Assembly (NCBI RefSeq): GCF_900187105.1
Contig: NZ_LT906482.1
Location: 620,001-684,000 of the forward strand
Length of the DNA stretch: 64,000 nucleotides
Reading direction: 5' to 3'
Source of the DNA: Eikenella corrodens
GTDB taxonomy: Bacteria > Pseudomonadota > Gammaproteobacteria > Burkholderiales > Neisseriaceae
The translations under genes were made by a program, and so were the position numbers. The notes beneath the pieces are model-generated. The model was not told where the DNA came from and searched no databases. It worked only from the letters and a program-made list of their open reading frames with translations. Shown one piece after another: positions 43,363-51,322 of the stretch. Position 1 is the stretch's first letter. Each line of letters begins with the position of its first letter.

Positions 43363-43422
43363 TTTTCAGGTAGCCTTTCCACAAGCAGCAAAGGCTACCT
43401 GAAAAACAAAGGCTACCTGAAA
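43363..43422 (+). terminator. Triple uptake-sequence cluster after mlaA
   Basis: One reversed copy (43363-43378) can pair with either of two forward copies (43390 and 43408). T5 follows the last copy at about 43426. It probably ends the mla transcript. Confidence 0.7.
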
Positions 43423-43457
43423 CCTTTTTCCCCACCGCCTCAACAAAGGAGCGCATC

Positions 43458-43811
43458 ATGTACGAAATCAACCGCAGCGTATTCCGGCTGGTGCCGCTAC
43501 AGCCGTTTTGGAACTGGCTCACCGCCCTGCCCGGCGCCGAGCTCGACGACCTGACCCTCGAAGATTTGCAAAACAACGCCAACGCCTACCTCACCAACCC
43601 CTGCGATGACGGCGAAGAAGTGTGGGCAGAAATCAAATCCCAAATCGACACCATCTTCGCCGCCGAACTGGCCGACTGGTGCGAAGACGAAAGCCAATGG
43701 CCAGATTTGCACCCCGACATCTTTGCCGAATGGTTCGACATCCAGCTCTCCCCCATCCTCTGCGATTTATCCGCCCGCGAAGTGGAACGCGAACCCTTCC
43801 AGCCCCTGTAA
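43458..43811 (+). CDS. Uncharacterised acidic protein
   Basis: A 117-residue, strongly acidic cytosolic protein rich in tryptophan (WNWL, VWAEI, DWCEDESQWPDL, EWFDI). It has no signal peptide or membrane segment. I do not recognise the family. It has its own ribosome-binding site (AAAGGAGCG) and is 45 bp upstream of the thioesterase gene, probably in one transcription unit with it. Confidence 0.75.
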   Translation: MYEINRSVFRLVPLQPFWNWLTALPGAELDDLTLEDLQNNANAYLTNPCDDGEEVWAEIKSQIDTIFAAELADWCEDESQWPDLHPDIFAEWFDIQLSPILCDLSAREVEREPFQPL

Positions 43812-43856
43812 AACCAACGGCCGGCAGCCCATACGCCGGCCATTTCCATCCCCACC

Positions 43857-44285
43857 ATGCCACACCACACCCACCTCACCGTGCGCGGCTACCACCTCGA
43901 CGTGTACCGCCACGTCAACAACGCCCGCTATCTCGAATTCCTCGAAGAAGCCCGCTGGGATTATTTCGACCACAACGGGCTGGCCGAATTCTTCCGCAAC
44001 AGCCGCTACGGCATGGCCATCGTCCACATCGACATCCACTACCGCCGCGCCGCCCTCCTCGGCGACCGACTCGATATCGAAACCGCCTTTGCCAAGGCTG
44101 ACGCGCGCCAAGCCGTGATCAGTCAAACCATCCGCAAAACCGGCAGCCCGCGCATCCTCGCCGAAGCCCGCGTCAGCTTCATGCTCATCGACCAAACCAC
44201 CGGCCGCGCCATCCGCTTCCCCGCCGAACTGCAGCAAGCCATTGCCGCCCATATCCCATCCAACCCCGCAGAACCCGCCTCATGA
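43857..44285 (+). CDS. Acyl-CoA thioesterase, 4HBT/YbgC-like hot-dog fold
   Basis: A 142-residue protein with the 4-hydroxybenzoyl-CoA thioesterase pattern D-x-Y-x-H-V-N-N-A-R-Y (DVYRHVNNARYLEF, residues ~15-28), where the aspartate is catalytic. FadM or YbgC-like acyl-CoA hydrolysis is likely; the substrate is unknown. Its last codons overlap the TlpA-like gene (ATGA), so the pair is coupled. Confidence 0.85.
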   Translation: MPHHTHLTVRGYHLDVYRHVNNARYLEFLEEARWDYFDHNGLAEFFRNSRYGMAIVHIDIHYRRAALLGDRLDIETAFAKADARQAVISQTIRKTGSPRILAEARVSFMLIDQTTGRAIRFPAELQQAIAAHIPSNPAEPAS

Positions 44286-44779
44286 AAAAATACCTCGGCG
44301 CCTTCCTCCTGCTGGCCGTGCTCGCCGCCGCCGGCTACATCCTGTTCGCCCCCAAACGCCAAAGCGCCCCCGCCTTCGCCCTGCCAAACCTGCAAGGTCA
44401 AAACGTGGATCAAACCGCCCTGCAAGGCAAAGTTACCCTCATCAACTTCTGGTTTCCCTCCTGCCCCGGCTGCGTAACCGAAATGCCCAAACTCATCCGG
44501 ATGCACCAAGACTACCAAGGCAAAAACTTCCAAATCATCGCCGTTTCCATTCCCGTGCCGAGCGACCCCCTGCCCGTGGTGCAAACCTACGCCCAAACCC
44601 ACCACCTGCCCTTCACCGTGCTCCACGACGCACAAGGCCGAACCCAGCAGGCCTATCAAGTCATCGCCGCCCCCACCTCCTTTCTGGTGGACAAAAACGG
44701 CCGCATCGCCAAAACCTATGTGGGCGAGCCCGACTTCGCCGAAGTGTACCGCCTTGCCGACCAACTGCTCGCTGAATAG
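44282..44779 (+). CDS. TlpA-like thiol:disulfide oxidoreductase
   Basis: A 165-residue protein with an N-terminal membrane anchor or signal (residues ~4-21) and a thioredoxin fold carrying the active site CPGC at 61-64 (NFWFPSCPGCVTEMPKL) and the cis-proline motif APTSFLVDKNG. It faces the periplasm and may reduce or oxidise envelope proteins, for example in cytochrome maturation. It overlaps the upstream thioesterase gene by 4 bp. Confidence 0.9.
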   Translation: MKKYLGAFLLLAVLAAAGYILFAPKRQSAPAFALPNLQGQNVDQTALQGKVTLINFWFPSCPGCVTEMPKLIRMHQDYQGKNFQIIAVSIPVPSDPLPVVQTYAQTHHLPFTVLHDAQGRTQQAYQVIAAPTSFLVDKNGRIAKTYVGEPDFAEVYRLADQLLAE

Positions 44780-44790
44780 ACCGCACAATA

Positions 44791-44830
44791 TTTTCAGGTA
44801 GCCTTCCTTCGCGGAAAGGCTACCTGAAAA
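44791..44830 (+). terminator. Inverted uptake-sequence pair
   Basis: TTTTCAGGTAGCCTT and AAGGCTACCTGAAAA with a short loop follow the TlpA-like stop codon. Confidence 0.7.
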
Positions 44831-44867
44831 AAATAAACTTTAAAGCCATCAATCAATAATCCACACC

Positions 44868-45770
44868 ATGAAACCTCAAAAACGCCCCCTCGACGGCGTC
44901 CTCCTGCTCGACAAAGCCACCGGCCTCTCCAGCAACAGTGCCCTCCAACAAGCCCGCCACCTCTACCGTGCCGAAAAAGCCGGCCACACCGGCGTGCTCG
45001 ATCCGCTGGCCACCGGCCTGCTCCCCGTCTGCTTCGGACAAGCCACCAAATTCGCCCAATATCTGCTCGATGCCGACAAAGCCTACATCGCCACCCTCAG
45101 CCTCGGCCAAGCCACCGATACCGGCGATGCCGAAGGCAACATCATCGCCACCAGCCACACCGAAATCAGCCAAGCCGAGTTTCAGGTAGCCTGCCAGCAG
45201 CACCTCGGCGCGCAGCAGCAGCTGCCCCCCATGTATTCCGCCCTCAAGCACCAAGGCAAACCCCTCTACCAATACGCCCGCCAAGGCATCGATATCCAAC
45301 GCCAGCCCCGCAACATCCATATCCACGACATCCAAATCCTCCGCTTCCAATTCCCCGAAGCCCAAATCAGCGTGCAATGCAGCAAAGGCACCTACATCCG
45401 CACCCTCGCCGAAGACATTGCCAAAAGCGCCCATACCCTGGCCCATCTCACCGCCCTGCGCCGCACCGCCACCGCCGGCTTCCAAATCGAACACAGCCAC
45501 AGCATCGAAAGCCTGACTGCGCTCACAGAAGAACAGCGCGATGCCTTGCTGCTGCCCTGTGATGCATTGGTGCAACATCTGCCGCAGCACACTGCCAGCG
45601 AACCAACCATCCGCGCCCTACGCTTCGGCCAAACCCCTGCCGCCCCGCCGGAACTACCAGAAAACACCCCCCTGCGCATCTACGCCGCCAACGGCGAATT
45701 CATCGGCCTCGTCACCAGCCAACAAGGCTACCTGAAAGCCCTCCGCCTGATGAGCACACAAGCCAACTGA
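44868..45770 (+). CDS. truB: tRNA pseudouridine(55) synthase
   Basis: A 300-residue enzyme modifying U55 in the tRNA T-arm. It has the catalytic motif GHTGVLDPLATG with Asp45, the DKPTG-like start LLDKATGLSS, and a C-terminal PUA-like region. Two uptake sequences are in frame: about 45179 (read FQVA) and 45725 (read GYLK). rbfA, a common partner, is not adjacent. Confidence 0.96.
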   Translation: MKPQKRPLDGVLLLDKATGLSSNSALQQARHLYRAEKAGHTGVLDPLATGLLPVCFGQATKFAQYLLDADKAYIATLSLGQATDTGDAEGNIIATSHTEISQAEFQVACQQHLGAQQQLPPMYSALKHQGKPLYQYARQGIDIQRQPRNIHIHDIQILRFQFPEAQISVQCSKGTYIRTLAEDIAKSAHTLAHLTALRRTATAGFQIEHSHSIESLTALTEEQRDALLLPCDALVQHLPQHTASEPTIRALRFGQTPAAPPELPENTPLRIYAANGEFIGLVTSQQGYLKALRLMSTQAN

Positions 45771-45904
45771 ATTAGGCCAACCCCATATTTATGCTAGAAT
45801 CGCGCCCTTTGTTATCTCACGTTCTCCAAGCCATGTCAGCCAACCATCGCTGCATGCGATACCCGGTCAGCAGGCCGAGAACCTTCTCAACACAAGGAAT
45901 AAGA

Positions 45905-46693
45905 ATGAAAGCACAAACCCTACTGGCCATCGCCATCACCGCCCTTGGCTTGGCTGCTTGCGGCAGCGGTGGCGGCGGCAGCCCGATCGACAACGGTCGC
46001 AACGGCCCCAACCCCAACAGTCCGATCAATCCCAACGATCCCAATCCGGGCGGCGGCAATCCTCCTCCCCCTCCCGCTAATCAGCGTACCGGCAAGGCCA
46101 TCACCCTGTCGTCTAACGGCTATCAGCGCATCAGCGAGCAGGCTCTGTCCTTCACCCAGCAAAACTTTGGCGTGCTGAAGGTAGATGGTCAAGAACTGAA
46201 TATCATCCCTCCCAACATGTCTGCCGGCGGTCTGCTCAACATGCAAGCACGAAACACCGCTCGCGTAGGGCAAGTGATGACTCAATCCAGCTATGGCTAT
46301 GTCCGCGAAGGAACCAATGCCCAGGGCTATATGTTTTCACAAGGCATCGTAACCTCAGCCAACGACATGCCTACCAGCGGTACATTTAACTATTCCGGTT
46401 ATGCCGTTCACGCCCCAGTGTCCAACCAAACCAATGCCCAGATTGCAACCGGCGCGGCCAACTTTAATGTTAATTTCGGCAACCGCACCATCAGCGGCAC
46501 GCTTACTCCCAATAACACAGCCGTTGTATTGGACAACGGCATCATTAACGGCAACAGCTTTAGCGGCACGGCCAACTCTGGCGCGAAATTCAGCGGCCAC
46601 TTCTATGGCGGCCATGCCGACGAAATGGGCGGCACCTACTACAAACAAGGTGAGTACACCGGCGCTTTCGGCACACGGAAAACCACTCCCTAA
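45905..46693 (+). CDS. Surface lipoprotein with TbpB-type C-terminal barrel (Slam-substrate-like)
   Basis: A 262-residue lipoprotein. The signal peptide ends in LGLAAC (Cys19), followed by GSGGGGS, the glycine-rich start typical of neisserial Slam-exported lipoproteins such as fHbp and TbpB. A proline/asparagine-rich spacer (~25-60) follows. The C-terminal ~120 residues contain alternating beta-strand patterns (NFNVNFGNRTISGTL, SFSGTANSGAKFSGHFYG, GGTYYKQGEYTGAFGTRK) of the TbpB/fHbp eight-stranded barrel. The ligand is unknown. The ATG at 45905 follows AAGGAATAAG. No slam gene is nearby. Confidence 0.82.
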   Translation: MKAQTLLAIAITALGLAACGSGGGGSPIDNGRNGPNPNSPINPNDPNPGGGNPPPPPANQRTGKAITLSSNGYQRISEQALSFTQQNFGVLKVDGQELNIIPPNMSAGGLLNMQARNTARVGQVMTQSSYGYVREGTNAQGYMFSQGIVTSANDMPTSGTFNYSGYAVHAPVSNQTNAQIATGAANFNVNFGNRTISGTLTPNNTAVVLDNGIINGNSFSGTANSGAKFSGHFYGGHADEMGGTYYKQGEYTGAFGTRKTTP

Positions 46694-46743
46694 TCGATCT
46701 GGCCAAAACGCTTTTGCTGTGCAATTCAGCCAAGCAGCAACAC

Positions 46744-46778
46744 AACAGGCTACCTGAAACTTTTTCAGGTAGCCTGTT
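46744..46778. terminator. Bidirectional terminator from an uptake-sequence pair
   Basis: AACAGGCTACCTGAAA and its complement form a 16-bp stem with a 3-nt loop between convergent genes. Confidence 0.85.
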
Positions 46779-46811
46779 TCTTATTACGCTTTAATCCGGC
46801 AGGCGGCTATC

Positions 46812-47669
46812 TCATTCATCCGCTTCCGTTTCAAACAACAACTTCAGCGTTTGCAAAGCCTGCCCACCGGCCTGCAAGGCCTTGCCTGCCGCGCCGTGCT
46901 TGATAACCGCCAGCAGCACAACAGCCCCATCGTACGCCGCACTGTTAATCACAATGCCCACTTCCTCGCCATCGGCCTCCACCTTGCTGCCAACGGCTAC
47001 AGGCATGGCGCTGCGGCACACCGCCATGCCGCGCCGCACTTGGCCGCGATACTGCGCGCGGGCGATGATTTCCTGCCCCGGATAGCAGCCTTTTTTGAAA
47101 TGCACGCCGCCGAGCAGGTGCTGATTCAGCATTTGCGCCACACTGCTTTCCATGGTGGGCTGCGAAATCCACGGCCGCCCCTGCAGAATTTCGGCGGCCT
47201 GCCAGGCTTCGGCAGCGGCAGGATAGTCGGCATCGGGCAGTGGCGCCGGGCTGAGCACCATGCGGTTGCCACCGGCCAAAACCAGCATAATCAGCCCGTT
47301 ATCGCCTTCTTCGGCGGCAAATTTGAGCGCGGCGGCATCCACGCCCGTATCCGCACCGCTTTGGCCGTACACCTGCCAGGCACTGTCGGTGTGGAACACC
47401 GTTTTGCTGCGCAGCACAAACATCCGCAGCCGCTTTATCGTGGCTTCCAGCAAATCCGCCGCCATCACCAGCAAGAAACGATCGGCACGGCGCAACACCA
47501 GCATATTCGCCAGCACCCGACCGCGCGGCGAATTGTAGGTGGCGAAACAAGCCTCACCCGGCTGCAAATCTAAAATGTGGTTGGAAAGCTGGCTGTGCAG
47601 AAATTCGGCGGCATCAGCGCCGCTCACCTCCGCCACGCCGAAAAAGGGCAGTTTGCAAAGTGTGTGCAT
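46812..47669 (-). CDS. ygfZ: Folate-binding protein YgfZ
   Basis: A 285-residue GcvT-like protein with the YgfZ signature KKGCYPGQE at 192-200 and its conserved cysteine. By family knowledge it supports assembly or repair of certain iron-sulfur enzymes using folate. The N-terminal barrel segment FLHSQLSNHILDLQPG is also typical. It ends close to the surface lipoprotein gene (convergent). The neighbouring small gene on the same strand is upstream by about 40 bp. Confidence 0.92.
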   Translation of the reverse strand: MHTLCKLPFFGVAEVSGADAAEFLHSQLSNHILDLQPGEACFATYNSPRGRVLANMLVLRRADRFLLVMAADLLEATIKRLRMFVLRSKTVFHTDSAWQVYGQSGADTGVDAAALKFAAEEGDNGLIMLVLAGGNRMVLSPAPLPDADYPAAAEAWQAAEILQGRPWISQPTMESSVAQMLNQHLLGGVHFKKGCYPGQEIIARAQYRGQVRRGMAVCRSAMPVAVGSKVEADGEEVGIVINSAAYDGAVVLLAVIKHGAAGKALQAGGQALQTLKLLFETEADE

Positions 47670-47711
47670 GGTTTTCTCCTGTGTTTTAGCAAACGAAATT
47701 TAATGATTTAG

Positions 47712-47963
47712 TCAGTAATTCTTCTCGCCAAAAAAGGTATAAGTTGCATCGTGGAACAGCTCGCTTTGTGCGCTGTCGGAATATTCCAGCCGCGCTAATT
47801 CATCATCAAACCCCGCGCGCACTGCCTCCAGTACATCTTGCGCCATATCCGGCGGCAGGCTGCGCAGCAAGCTTTTCAGCGCGCTACCCAACACCAGGTT
47901 TTGCACGCGCAAAGCCTCGCAGCTTTCTTCCAAATAGCTGATTCTCTGATTGATTTCTTCCAT
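47712..47963 (-). CDS. Uncharacterised small coiled-coil protein
   Basis: An 83-residue protein. Residues ~1-40 are an amphipathic coiled coil (MEEINQRISYLEESCEALRVQNLVLGSALKSLL). An acidic C-terminal part ends FGEKNY. The start at 47963 has GGAAAGAAGG upstream. Function is unknown. It is followed on the same strand by ygfZ, so the two may be co-transcribed. Confidence 0.75.
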   Translation of the reverse strand: MEEINQRISYLEESCEALRVQNLVLGSALKSLLRSLPPDMAQDVLEAVRAGFDDELARLEYSDSAQSELFHDATYTFFGEKNY

Positions 47964-48088
47964 AACCTTCTTCCTTTCCGCCCCTAGGCCACGCTGCCGG
48001 GCAACGGGGCGGATTATAAGCTCAAGCCCGGCGCTTGGACAGCCGCCACCCACAGAGGCATATTTTATGAAATAATATCGTCCGTTAC

Positions 48089-48133
48089 GTTTTCAGGTAG
48101 CCTCACGGCGAGCAATGAAAGGCTACCTGAAAC
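48089..48133. repeat. Inverted uptake-sequence pair
   Basis: GTTTTCAGGTAGCCT and AAAGGCTACCTGAAAC lie upstream of the small coiled-coil gene (minus strand) and six bases from the Correia element. Confidence 0.7.
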
Positions 48134-48139
48134 AGTCAA

Positions 48140-48243
48140 TATAGTGGATTAACAAAAATCAGGACAAGGCGACGAGCCGCAGACAGTACAGATAGTACGG
48201 CAAGGCGAGGCAACGCTATACTGGTTTTTGTTAATTCACTATA
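48140..48243. repeat. Correia repeat enclosed element (CREE)
   Basis: 104 bp beginning TATAGTGGATTAACAAAAAT and ending in the inverted TTTTTGTTAATTCACTATA. The interior (GGACAAGGCGACGAGCCGCAG, AGTACGGCAAGGCGAGGCAACG) matches meningococcal Correia elements as I know them. It lies 30 bp before the ATG of the gene at 48274. In Neisseria such elements can supply promoters or be cut by RNase III when transcribed. Confidence 0.9.
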
Positions 48244-48273
48244 CCAAGCAAACCTCTCCTCGGAAAAACCACC

Positions 48274-49251
48274 ATGACCCAAGCGCAAGATAATCTGGTT
48301 TTCACCCTCAACGACGACACTTCTGCCCCGCAATCCACCGCATCAGACACCGAAGATTGGGAAAAAGGCCTGGAACGCCTGCAACAAAAACGCCGCCACC
48401 TGGCCAAACAGGCACAACAACCGCCTGCCGCCCAATCCAACCGCCATCCTTCGGCCGCCTTCCTATACGACACCTTGGTGGCCGAGGCCAACCCAACGCC
48501 AGCCCCGGCCGCCGCGCCTACTGCCGAACCCCGCACCGCACCACTTCACACCCCCACGCCCGTGGCCGAACCTGCCGCACAGCCCGCCAGCACCGGCACG
48601 CGCCCCAGTGCGCTCAGCGGCAGTCGCCACCGCCGCTTGAATCTGGACGAACAAAAACAGGCCTATCAAGCCTATCTCCAACATTGGCAGCAACAGCACA
48701 ACCTGCAAACCGCCAGCTCCGAAGCCGAGCTGAATAATCCGCAAATCCTGTTTCAAGAAGACTGGCTGGCCGCCCAAAACTCCCTGCGCGTCGGCCGCGA
48801 CGAGCCCGTTCTCGAGCAGGCCACCGTATGGCTGGGCGGCGCACAGCCCACGGTAACGCCCGATCAAAACATAGCCGAACAAATCGAAGCCGCCGCCGAG
48901 GCGGCCGCACAGCCCGAATACGATGCCCAAGCCGAGCCCGGCACCGCTGCGCTGGCCGCCGCTGCCGAGAAAGTGGTGCTGCTCAACGCCTACACACTGC
49001 CCAGCAATCTGCAACACAAAATCCTCTGCTTAAGCGAGCAAGTCCTGCTCGAACGCTTGGCCGAAAAACTGCGCCCGCATCTGGCCGATGCCGTATCCGG
49101 CATGGTGAAAACCGCGTTGCAGCGGCAAACCGCGCTGATGGTGCAGAATATGCAGCAGGCCTTCTTAGACGAAGTGCCCCGCCTGGTGGACGACGTATTG
49201 GCCTACAACCTCGCTCGCGCCCTGGCTGCCGTGAAAAAAGAACAGCTATAA
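48274..49251 (+). CDS. Uncharacterised protein with Pro/Ala-rich centre and helical C-terminus
   Basis: A 325-residue soluble protein without signal peptide. Residues ~25-45 are charged and helical, ~50-115 are low-complexity Pro/Ala/Thr, ~120-210 mixed, and ~235-325 strongly helical (VLLERLAEKLRPHLADAVSGMV, VPRLVDDVLAYNLARAL). I do not recognise a family. The arrangement of a disordered acidic or proline-rich centre and a C-terminal multimerising helix bundle recalls polar organiser proteins such as PopZ, but that is only an architectural analogy. A Correia element lies 30 bp upstream. Confidence 0.75.
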   Translation: MTQAQDNLVFTLNDDTSAPQSTASDTEDWEKGLERLQQKRRHLAKQAQQPPAAQSNRHPSAAFLYDTLVAEANPTPAPAAAPTAEPRTAPLHTPTPVAEPAAQPASTGTRPSALSGSRHRRLNLDEQKQAYQAYLQHWQQQHNLQTASSEAELNNPQILFQEDWLAAQNSLRVGRDEPVLEQATVWLGGAQPTVTPDQNIAEQIEAAAEAAAQPEYDAQAEPGTAALAAAAEKVVLLNAYTLPSNLQHKILCLSEQVLLERLAEKLRPHLADAVSGMVKTALQRQTALMVQNMQQAFLDEVPRLVDDVLAYNLARALAAVKKEQL

Positions 49252-49267
49252 CAGCCAACCCCGAATC

Positions 49268-49307
49268 AAGGCTACCTGAAAATCCCCGCCGGTTTTCAGG
49301 TAGCCTT
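49268..49307 (+). terminator. Inverted uptake-sequence pair
   Basis: AAGGCTACCTGAAAA and its complement with a 10-nt loop lie 16 nt after the stop codon and run into TTTGCCATTTTG. Confidence 0.7.
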
Positions 49308-49480
49308 TGCCATTTTGCGCCGCCTCGATGCCTCCGCATTCGTTTCATTTCAACAATTCATTGTATCCACAATAAATTTTAGCAAAGTAAATTCCTTCTA
49401 TTTACGTAAAAAACTGCTAAAATGCGCTAGACAATTCATTGGTTGCAGTACTTTCATCAACTTGAATTAAGGAGTAGGAA

Positions 49481-50893
49481 ATGGACAACAAACTCGGGTT
49501 TAAGCCCATACCAATGGCGGTGGCCGTTGCGCTGACGCTGTTGATTTGGTTTGTCATTCCCGTGCCGCAGGGCGTTACCCCCAATGCCTGGCATCTGTTG
49601 GCGCTGTTTGTGGGCGTGATTGCCGCCATTATCGGCAAAGCCATGCCCATCGGCGCACTGTCGATTCTCGCCATTATGCTGGTGGCCATTACCAAAGTAA
49701 CCGTGCCCGAACTTGATCCCGAAGGCAACCCGATCAAAAATCCGGCTACCGTGGCCATTAAAGATGCGCTGAGCTCCTTCGGCGACCCGCTGATTTGGCT
49801 CATCGGTATTTCCATCATGATTTCGCGCGGCATCTTGAAAACCGGGCTGGGCGCGCGTATCGGCTACTACTTTATCTCCTTGTTCGGCAAGAAAACGCTG
49901 GGCATCGGCTACAGCCTGGCCATTTCCGAGCTGATTCTCGCTCCGGTAACGCCCAGTAATACTGCGCGCGGCGGCGGCATCATCCACCCGATTATGAAAT
50001 CCATTGCCGGCAGCTTCGATTCCGACCCGGAAAAAGGTACGCAAAGCCGCATCGGTAAATACTTGGCCTTGGTAAACTACCACAGCAACCCGATTACTTC
50101 GGCCATGTTCATCACCGCCACTGCGCCCAACCCTTTGATCGTGGATCTGATTGCCAAAGCCACCAACTCCGATATCCATCTGAGCTGGGCCACTTGGGCC
50201 ATTGCCATGTTTGTGCCCGGTGTAGCGGCCATGTTCCTAATGCCGCTGGTGCTGTATTTCTTCTTCCCGCCCGAAATCAAGGAAACCCCGAACGCTTCTC
50301 AGTTTGCCAAAGACAAGCTGCAAGAACTGGGCCCGATGAACCGCGGCGAAAAAATCATGTTGGGCATTTTTGCCATCCTGCTGCTGCTGTGGGCAGGCAT
50401 TCCGGCCATGATTTTCGGCAAAGCCTACGCCGTCAACCCCACCACCACCGCCTTCCTCGGCCTCTCCCTGCTGCTGCTCAGCGGCGTGCTTACCTGGCAG
50501 GATGTCCTGACTGAAAAAGGCGCGTGGGACACCGTTACCTGGTTCTCCGCCCTGGTGATGATGGCCACCTTCCTCAACAAGCTCGGCCTGATTGCCTGGC
50601 TCTCCAAACTCTTGGAAAGCGGCATCGGCGGCATGGGCATGGGCTGGGTTGGCGCGGTAACCCTGCTGCTTCTGGCCTACATGTATGCCCACTACATCTT
50701 CGCCAGCACCACCGCCCACATCACCGCCATGCTCAGCGCCTTCTATGCCGCCGGCCTGGCTCTGGGCGCGCCCCCCATGCTCTACGCCCTGCTGCTGGCT
50801 TCTTCTTCCAGCATCATGATGACCCTCACCCACTACGCCACCGGCACTTCGCCCGTGATTTTCGGTTCCGGCTACACCACCTTGGGCGAATAG
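49481..50893 (+). CDS. DASS-family anion:sodium symporter, C-terminally truncated by an in-frame stop
   Basis: A 470-residue polytopic protein of the divalent anion:Na+ symporter family (CitT-like). It has the SNTARGGGI (APVTPSNTA) motif and a late GTSPVIFGSGYTTLGE segment, as in di- or tricarboxylate carriers. At 50891-50893 a TAG replaces the expected TGG: after it the same frame reads WKAGFIMSVVNLAVF...WWKVMNYW and stops at 50983. The intact protein would be 500 residues. The last membrane helix is lost unless TAG is read through. AAGGAG lies before the ATG. Confidence 0.88.
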   Translation: MDNKLGFKPIPMAVAVALTLLIWFVIPVPQGVTPNAWHLLALFVGVIAAIIGKAMPIGALSILAIMLVAITKVTVPELDPEGNPIKNPATVAIKDALSSFGDPLIWLIGISIMISRGILKTGLGARIGYYFISLFGKKTLGIGYSLAISELILAPVTPSNTARGGGIIHPIMKSIAGSFDSDPEKGTQSRIGKYLALVNYHSNPITSAMFITATAPNPLIVDLIAKATNSDIHLSWATWAIAMFVPGVAAMFLMPLVLYFFFPPEIKETPNASQFAKDKLQELGPMNRGEKIMLGIFAILLLLWAGIPAMIFGKAYAVNPTTTAFLGLSLLLLSGVLTWQDVLTEKGAWDTVTWFSALVMMATFLNKLGLIAWLSKLLESGIGGMGMGWVGAVTLLLLAYMYAHYIFASTTAHITAMLSAFYAAGLALGAPPMLYALLLASSSSIMMTLTHYATGTSPVIFGSGYTTLGE

Positions 50894-50983
50894 TGGAAAG
50901 CAGGCTTCATCATGAGCGTAGTCAACCTCGCCGTCTTCGTGATCATCGGCGGCGTTTGGTGGAAAGTGATGAATTACTGGTAA
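50894..50983 (+). pseudogene. Detached C-terminal part of the DASS transporter
   Basis: Thirty codons in the same frame after the TAG encode WKAGFIMSVVNLAVFVIIGG and WWKVMNYW, the terminal helix normally found in this family. They contain no further lesion, so the nonsense change is recent, or a sequencing artefact. Confidence 0.8.
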
Positions 50984-51021
50984 ACCCGAAGCTTTACACC
51001 GGTAACGTTGAAGCATAACGG

Positions 51022-51085
51022 AAGGCCACCTGAAAACGCAGCGCAGCGAAGTTTCTGCGAAGCTAAAGTTTCAGGTAGCCTTTTT
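51022..51085 (+). terminator. Uptake-sequence pair after the DASS gene
   Basis: AAGGCCACCTGAAA (one change from consensus) and TTTCAGGTAGCCTTTTT are inverted around a copy of the dispersed GCGAAGTTTCTGCGAAGCTAAA motif. A T run follows. Confidence 0.65.
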
Positions 51086-51164
51086 ATAGTCGATCAACAA
51101 TGCACAACGTAGATCGATACGTAGTGGCTTGAGCAATCGGCATGGCAGTTAGCCCGTGCTGTTT

Positions 51165-51245
51165 CGAAAGCCGTAGGTCGGACTCTCGAATCCGATATTT
51201 CCAACATAACGTTTTGTCGGATACCAGTATCCGGCCTATGGCTTG
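51165..51245. repeat. Intergenic hairpin repeat of the GTAGGTCGGA type
   Basis: About 80 bp containing TCGGA-(x)9-TCCGA and GTCGGATAC-CA-GTATCCGGC hairpins, bounded by GTAGGTCGGA and TCCGGCCTATG. Similar short repeats are common between genes in Neisseriaceae. Confidence 0.5.
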
Positions 51246-51255
51246 GTGCCAAATT

Positions 51256-51300
51256 AAAGGCTACCTGAAAATCCTTTTAGCAGGTTTTCAGGTAGCCTTT
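51256..51300 (-). terminator. ispA terminator from an uptake-sequence pair
   Basis: AAAGGCTACCTGAAAA and its complement with a 13-nt loop lie just beyond the ispA stop on the minus strand. Confidence 0.75.
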
Positions 51301-51322
51301 CTCTTTTTCGGCCGGTAACCCC

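Noticed and set aside
44868-45770. Possible link of truB with rbfA or infB
   Set aside because: Neither gene is present nearby; truB is flanked by an uptake-sequence hairpin and a lipoprotein gene.
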